This document shows positions 59,994 to 64,000 of a stretch of DNA of 64,000 nucleotides, piece by piece. Made by a program: the position numbers and the translations under genes. The DNA is from an uncultured Chitinophagaceae bacterium (lineage in GTDB: Bacteria > Bacteroidota > Bacteroidia > Chitinophagales > Chitinophagaceae). Numbering within the stretch: position 1 is the first letter of the stretch; each line of letters opens with the position of its first letter. The stretch lies in assembly GCA_937862815.1 (NCBI GenBank), contig CALMED010000001.1:1-64000 (forward strand), in the 5' to 3' direction. Below the pieces are notes generated by a model. That model searched no databases, was not told the origin of the DNA, and saw only the letters and a program-made list of their open reading frames with translations.

Positions 59994-60280
59994 TCCAGCA
60001 CTTACATAAAGCGTTCGACAGCCGGGTGCGGCTGGGCATCATGTCGGTGCTCCTGGTGAACGATGCCGTGGACTTCGGCACATTGAAGGAACAGCTGCAG
60101 ATCACCGACGGCAACCTTGCCAGCCACATGGCGGCGCTGGAAAAACTGGGCTACGTGCAGGTGTACAAACAGTTCATCGGCAAAAAACCCAACACTTCGT
60201 TTTCTGTTACCCCCGCCGGGCGGAAAGCCTTCAGCGAGCACCTCAACGCACTGGAAAAACTGATCCGGCAAACCAGTTGA
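59990..60280 (+). CDS. Winged-helix transcriptional regulator
   Basis: The protein has 96 residues. KAFDSRVRLGIMSVLLVNDAVDFGTLKEQL and NLASHMAALEKLGYVQVYKQ fit the ArsR/MarR-like wHTH_34 family, with the wing FIGKKPNTSFSVTPAGR. The GTG start overlaps the upstream stop, so production is coupled to the membrane protein. It may control this operon. Confidence 0.88.
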   Translation: MIQHLHKAFDSRVRLGIMSVLLVNDAVDFGTLKEQLQITDGNLASHMAALEKLGYVQVYKQFIGKKPNTSFSVTPAGRKAFSEHLNALEKLIRQTS

Positions 60281-60312
60281 ATCGCCATCACCCATCCCTT
60301 ATAACCTTTAGC

Positions 60313-61596
60313 ATGAACCACTCCACAACCCCTGCGCCCTCCCAACACGAACTGCAGGAAACCATCGCCAGCCAGCTGGAACAACCCGCCGCGCTGGAAC
60401 GGCTCTACCGTACAAACCCCTCCCTGTTCGGGCGGGCATTCGATGCCGTCTTTCCCGACATCCAGTCGCACCCCGCGGCACAAACCTGGCACGAACGCCT
60501 GCACTTTAAACAGGAAGGCCTGTCCCTGGGGGCACCCAACGAACTCCCCTTTGTGCTGGTACTCGCTGCACTGGCCGGGGGCATCGCCAAAATACCGGAC
60601 ATCACCGGCGTCTCCCCCGATTACTTCTTCCCCCGTAACATCGGGTTCATTGTACTGCCTTTCCTGATGGCGTATTTTCTCCGCAAACAACAGACCCCCG
60701 CCGCCCGGCTGCTGTTACCGACCCTGGCTGTCGTGCTGCCGGTCATCTACATCAACTTCCTCCCCGGCAACGACCGCAACGACACGTTTGTGCTGGCCTG
60801 CATCCACCTGCCGCTGTTCCTGTGGACCCTGCTGGGCTATGCATTTACAGGCGCCGGCTGGAAGGACCCGGCCAGAAGAACAGCCTACCTGCGCTTCAAC
60901 GGCGATCTCCTCATCATGGGCGTCCTCCTGGGACTGGCGGGCCTGCTGTTCACCGGGCTGACCATGGGCCTGTTTTCGCTGGTGGGTATCCGCATCGAAG
61001 AATTTTACGCCCGGTACATAGCCGTGTGGGGACTGGCCGCCCTGCCCCTGGTGGCCACCTTCCTGGTGCACAACAACCCGCAGCTGGTGAACAGGATTTC
61101 GCCGCTCATCGCCCGGATCTTCACCCCGCTCGTGTTTGTAACCCTGCTGCTGTTCCTGGGCGCTGTGTTGTTTACGGGAAAGAACCTGTACAACGACCGC
61201 GACTTTCTGCTGCTGTTCAACGGCATCCTGCTGGCCGTGATGGCGCTTGTAATGTTTGGGGTAACGGAAGCCACGAAAAACAGCGGCGGTACGATTAATT
61301 TGTTTTTCCTGACCGGGTTGTCGTTCGTGGCCCTCGTTATTAACGGCCTCGCCTTGTCGGCCATCGTCTTCCGGCTGGCCGAATACGGCCTCACGCCCAA
61401 TCGCGTTGCAGTACTGGGGGGTAACCTGCTCCTGTTTATCAACCTCCTGCTGGTGAGCCGGCAACTGCTGCAACTGCTGCGGGGAAAGGCAACGGTGGAG
61501 AATGTGGAAAAGGTATTGGTGCTGCTGCTGCCGGTCTATGCTGCCTGGACGGCGCTGGTGACCTTTGCACTGCCGCTGCTGTTTCAATTCCGGTGA
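60313..61596 (+). CDS. DUF4153 multi-pass membrane protein
   Basis: The product has 427 residues from ATG 60313, preferred over an upstream TTG at 60277. It has about ten transmembrane helices (e.g. FPRNIGFIVLPFLMAYFL, LIMGVLLGLAGLLFTGL, LLLFLGAVLF) and fits DUF4153. The function is unknown. Last gene of the operon, ended by the hairpin at 61632-61649. Confidence 0.82.
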   Translation: MNHSTTPAPSQHELQETIASQLEQPAALERLYRTNPSLFGRAFDAVFPDIQSHPAAQTWHERLHFKQEGLSLGAPNELPFVLVLAALAGGIAKIPDITGVSPDYFFPRNIGFIVLPFLMAYFLRKQQTPAARLLLPTLAVVLPVIYINFLPGNDRNDTFVLACIHLPLFLWTLLGYAFTGAGWKDPARRTAYLRFNGDLLIMGVLLGLAGLLFTGLTMGLFSLVGIRIEEFYARYIAVWGLAALPLVATFLVHNNPQLVNRISPLIARIFTPLVFVTLLLFLGAVLFTGKNLYNDRDFLLLFNGILLAVMALVMFGVTEATKNSGGTINLFFLTGLSFVALVINGLALSAIVFRLAEYGLTPNRVAVLGGNLLLFINLLLVSRQLLQLLRGKATVENVEKVLVLLLPVYAAWTALVTFALPLLFQFR

Positions 61597-61631
61597 CAAA
61601 TAACCGCTCCGCATTCACATGGAATAAAAAA

Positions 61632-61649
61632 CCCCGCCTTGCAGCGGGG
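61632..61649. terminator. Bidirectional terminator
   Basis: CCCCGC-CTTGCA-GCGGGG with AAAAAA before and TT after. It lies between the convergent DUF4153 and PQQ-propeller genes and can serve both strands. Confidence 0.75.
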
Positions 61650-61676
61650 TTGCCTGAACACTTCGTTCATCGCCAA

Positions 61677-62873
61677 CTACGGTTGTACCACGCCGGCCGT
61701 ACCGGGACGGAACACTTTATCTTTTTCCGTAAGCACTACCGGAGAAGCATGGGTGTAGTCGTTCAACGGACGTTTCCACACCTGTTCGCCGTTCATGTCG
61801 GCGGCATACAGCATCTGCTCTTCAGCAACAAAGTAAAGCATGTTGTTAGCCCATACCACCGATGAAACAGAACCGACCGAAACAACGCGGTTGTGCGTTA
61901 CCGTTTCAACCGGCGCACGGCGACCGGTAATGGTGGCGTAGCTGGTCTGCCACATAATCTCCTCAGTGCCGGTATTGAATGCAACCAGCCGGTTGGCATC
62001 GGTGAATACAAACAAGACGCCATTGGCTACAGCAGGAGCAATGTTGTACCAGACACCTTCATCATCGGGCAGCGTATAGGAATGCTGCCATTCGCCGTTG
62101 TTGGCCGAAAAAGCATGTACTTTGTTTCCCGAATACCCGATCAGGTAAAGGATACCGTTGTTGTACACAACAGGAGCATCGTCGTTCACATAGTTCTGTA
62201 CCATTTTACTCCACACTTCGGCACCGGTTACCGCGTTCACAGCGCTCAGCTTGCTGCCGCTGGAAAAAATGTAAATGATACCGTTGGCAACAGCAGGGTT
62301 GTTGTGATAACAGGATGCGTTCGACTCATACTCCCATAGTTCGTTACCCGTTACAGGATCCAGCCCAAACAGGTGACCGCCACAGGTACCCACCACTAAA
62401 CGGTTCTTCACAAAGTTGAGGGAATGGGCCATATACCCGTTGGGGACAGCAATGTTCCGCACAAGGGAACCATCGCCGAGGCTGAGCACCAACACCTTGT
62501 CATTGCCAGCAGCATAAACAAGACCATCGGCAATCAGCGGCGAGGCATAATAGTTGTCGCCAACCGCCTGGCTCCAGAGCAAAGCGCCGTTGGCCGTATT
62601 GAAGCAGAACAGTTTATTCAGTTCGTAGTTGTACACCACGGTTTTGGCCGGTGTTACGGCCGGGGAAGCCCATTGATACGAGTCGCCGTCGCCCATGTTG
62701 TACGTCCACAAACCCAGTCCGTTCATGGCATTGACGCCGTAAAACATTCCTTTGTAATCGCTCAAAATCACGAGTTTGTTCTTATCCGGAACCGATTCAT
62801 TTTTTTGTTTCCGGCAAGCGTTCAATGACAATAATGCTGTTATCAGCCAGAACGCTTTAAACATCGTTTTCAT
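61677..62873 (-). CDS. PQQ-like beta-propeller lipoprotein
   Basis: The protein has 398 residues from ATG 62873 with a lipoprotein signal (MKTMFKAFWLITALLSLNAC). Repeated blades of the form GxVYAxxxxxxVxALdxxtGxxxW (e.g. NTANGALLWSQAVGD, DPVTGNELWEYESN, NAVTGAEVWSKMVQ) give an eight-blade-like WD/PQQ propeller similar to BamB or quinoprotein domains without dehydrogenase residues. It probably sits on the periplasmic side as a binding scaffold. Confidence 0.85.
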   Translation of the reverse strand: MKTMFKAFWLITALLSLNACRKQKNESVPDKNKLVILSDYKGMFYGVNAMNGLGLWTYNMGDGDSYQWASPAVTPAKTVVYNYELNKLFCFNTANGALLWSQAVGDNYYASPLIADGLVYAAGNDKVLVLSLGDGSLVRNIAVPNGYMAHSLNFVKNRLVVGTCGGHLFGLDPVTGNELWEYESNASCYHNNPAVANGIIYIFSSGSKLSAVNAVTGAEVWSKMVQNYVNDDAPVVYNNGILYLIGYSGNKVHAFSANNGEWQHSYTLPDDEGVWYNIAPAVANGVLFVFTDANRLVAFNTGTEEIMWQTSYATITGRRAPVETVTHNRVVSVGSVSSVVWANNMLYFVAEEQMLYAADMNGEQVWKRPLNDYTHASPVVLTEKDKVFRPGTAGVVQP

Positions 62874-63144
62874 AAAAAAATATTTAAAGGTTGGCCTGAT
62901 AAAGAGATGCGTACGCCAAAAAGCGTATATGTTTATCAAGTCTGAATGATTTGAACTTTCAGGGCCACCGTGCAGAAACACGGGCCTGGCCGAACCCTGG
63001 CGGGTTCTGTTCATGCTTGGAACACAGGCTGTAGGTATTAACACAATGAAGGTACAGCCGGCAGGCAGCGGTTTCAAAATTTCCACACCTGATATAACTC
63101 ATTGTTTTCTGCGGAAGAGAATCAAAAAGTGAAAAAGAACCCTG

Positions 63145-63564
63145 TTACTTCTTCAGGTTTTTGGGGTTGGCGCCGTTGAGGATGATAACCCGGCTGTCGT
63201 TGCAGTAAGCGGTTGTTTTCCAGAAAAGCTTACCATCCGTGGTTGCCATATACACTTCGGTCCATTTTCCCGGGACCCAGATATCAAGGCGTACCTGATT
63301 GATGTAAGGAGCTATCCGTCCCTGGTACATGCTGTCTACCCAGATGTCCACAAAGAAACCGGTGTAATTCGTATACATGAGGTAACAATACCCCCGGGTT
63401 GTGGCAGAAGGCGGCCGGCTTGCGGGAACCGGCAGGTCGCGGGGTGTTACCACGTTGGCTGCATAGAGCACCTGCTTCTTCTGCGTTTCCTGTGCGGCCG
63501 CGGAAACCGAAACGGTTAAAACAATGGCAACGAACAGAACCCGTACGGGATGAATGCTTGACAT
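63145..63564 (-). CDS. Secreted hypothetical protein
   Basis: The protein has 139 residues with a signal peptide (VRVLFVAIVLTVSVSAAA). The mature part is beta-rich with two cysteines that may pair (GYCYLMYTNYTGFFVDIW and TTAYCNDSRVIIL). No family recognised. It is separated from the propeller gene by 270 bases. Confidence 0.65.
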   Translation of the reverse strand: MSSIHPVRVLFVAIVLTVSVSAAAQETQKKQVLYAANVVTPRDLPVPASRPPSATTRGYCYLMYTNYTGFFVDIWVDSMYQGRIAPYINQVRLDIWVPGKWTEVYMATTDGKLFWKTTAYCNDSRVIILNGANPKNLKK

Positions 63565-63665
63565 AAATTCCGGCTTTCGCTGTAAGATGATAAAAAAGAA
63601 ACAAAAGCAGGGATTCTTTTTGTCAACCTGTTAAACGCAGACCGCATACCGGGCAAACCCAGTAA

Positions 63666-63688
63666 GGCACAGGCGGGACGCTTACGCC
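63666..63688. repeat. Single REP hairpin
   Basis: GGCACAGGCG-GGA-CGCTTACGCC, the same GGA-triloop layout as the copies near 29.7 kb. It is intergenic. Confidence 0.65.
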
Positions 63689-63761
63689 GGACAAGGGATG
63701 CCGGCAGATCATATCCCGTCTCTTGCTAACGATATTACCTTTTCGTCACTTCAGGTTTCGC

Positions 63762-64000
63762 TTACCGGTTCAGAAACGCGTTGTATACCCGCCGCGCCGC
63801 CGCATCCTGGAAGAGGGCGCCATGGCCGGCACCGGGAATTTCGAGGAAGCGGCGTTCGGCACAGTTGGTGCAGGCTTCCACCTGTTGCCGGAAACGGGGC
63901 CAGCTGGTGAGCTGGATGCGGGAGTCGTTCAGTCCCTGTACAAAAAGGATGGGGGCCTTGAAACCGGAGGTAAAGGAGAGCAGGGAGCGTTCGAGATAGG
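63762..64000 (-). CDS. Alpha/beta hydrolase, C-terminal part (cut by window end)
   Basis: The frame runs from the window edge to a TAA at 63762-63764; 79 residues are visible. APILFVQGLNDSRIQL holds the acid (Asp) and IPGAGHGALF the catalytic His of an alpha/beta hydrolase; two cysteines (ACTNC) lie between. The N-terminal part with the nucleophile elbow is beyond the window. Confidence 0.75.
   Translation of the reverse strand, partial: YLERSLLSFTSGFKAPILFVQGLNDSRIQLTSWPRFRQQVEACTNCAERRFLEIPGAGHGALFQDAAARRVYNAFLNR

Overview
Organism. The window looks like a chromosome piece from a Bacteroidota bacterium, most likely near Chitinophagaceae. The signs are TAnnTTTG-type -7 promoter boxes, a SusC/SusD pair, GH92 and GH127 glycosidases, DUF6377 and 5-fold beta-flower proteins, a zinc-finger HipA-type kinase, and palindromic repeats with GGA/TCC triloops of the REP/RAYT kind. 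The flanks (hflX at the left, the membrane-protein operon at 59-61.6 kb) are visibly GC-richer than the accessory stretch between them.

Layout. 0.15-1.7 kb: hflX and a Rieske-type ferredoxin. 1.78-1.86 kb: tRNA-Asn(GTT), a typical island boundary. 2.2-5.3 kb: an HTH_17 gene, a decayed one-spacer CRISPR remnant and a HipBST-type toxin-antitoxin operon with four operator-like palindromes spaced exactly 41 bp apart. 5.5-28.1 kb: a large minus-strand type 1 BREX operon. In transcription order it holds a damaged XRE regulator, brxA, brxB, brxC, a DUF1016 nuclease, pglX, an AlbA_2/GHKL ATPase, a ParA-like ATPase, pglZ, brxL, a CYTH enzyme and a 1603-residue exonuclease-RecQ-UvrD fusion. 28.1-29.5 kb: a DUF2779 nuclease, then a REP-rich spacer. 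30-38 kb: a SusC/SusD uptake operon with a histidine acid phosphatase and a DUF6377 regulator. 38.8-45.2 kb: small unknown genes, MazEF, a beta-flower protein, a peptidylarginine/agmatine deiminase and an FtsK-like protein without a Walker A motif. 45.5-49.3 kb: a second DnaB helicase, then a retron (candidate msr-msd RNA, retron reverse transcriptase, receiver-like protein, 42-residue basic peptide). 49.4-51.8 kb: macro-domain protein, HD hydrolase and small genes. 51.9-58.8 kb: a GH127/GH92/TIM-barrel/PhyH operon with a divergent AraC regulator. 59-61.6 kb: a four-gene membrane protein/winged-helix operon. 61.7-64 kb: a PQQ-propeller lipoprotein, a secreted protein and a truncated alpha/beta hydrolase.

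How it works together. The left half is a phage-defence island. The six core BREX genes supply methylation-linked phage exclusion, and the extra nuclease, NTPase, helicase and triphosphate-processing genes lie in the same direction, mostly with overlaps or gaps of a few bases. The most striking point is inside this operon. pglX carries a 255-codon in-frame insertion that encodes a complete-looking RAYT (HUH/Y1 transposase) domain bracketed by its REP palindromes, and pglX and the DUF1016 gene carry further in-frame palindromes. The second system worth attention is the retron with a receiver-like protein and a tiny basic peptide. Functions are inferred from recognised motifs; no database search was run.
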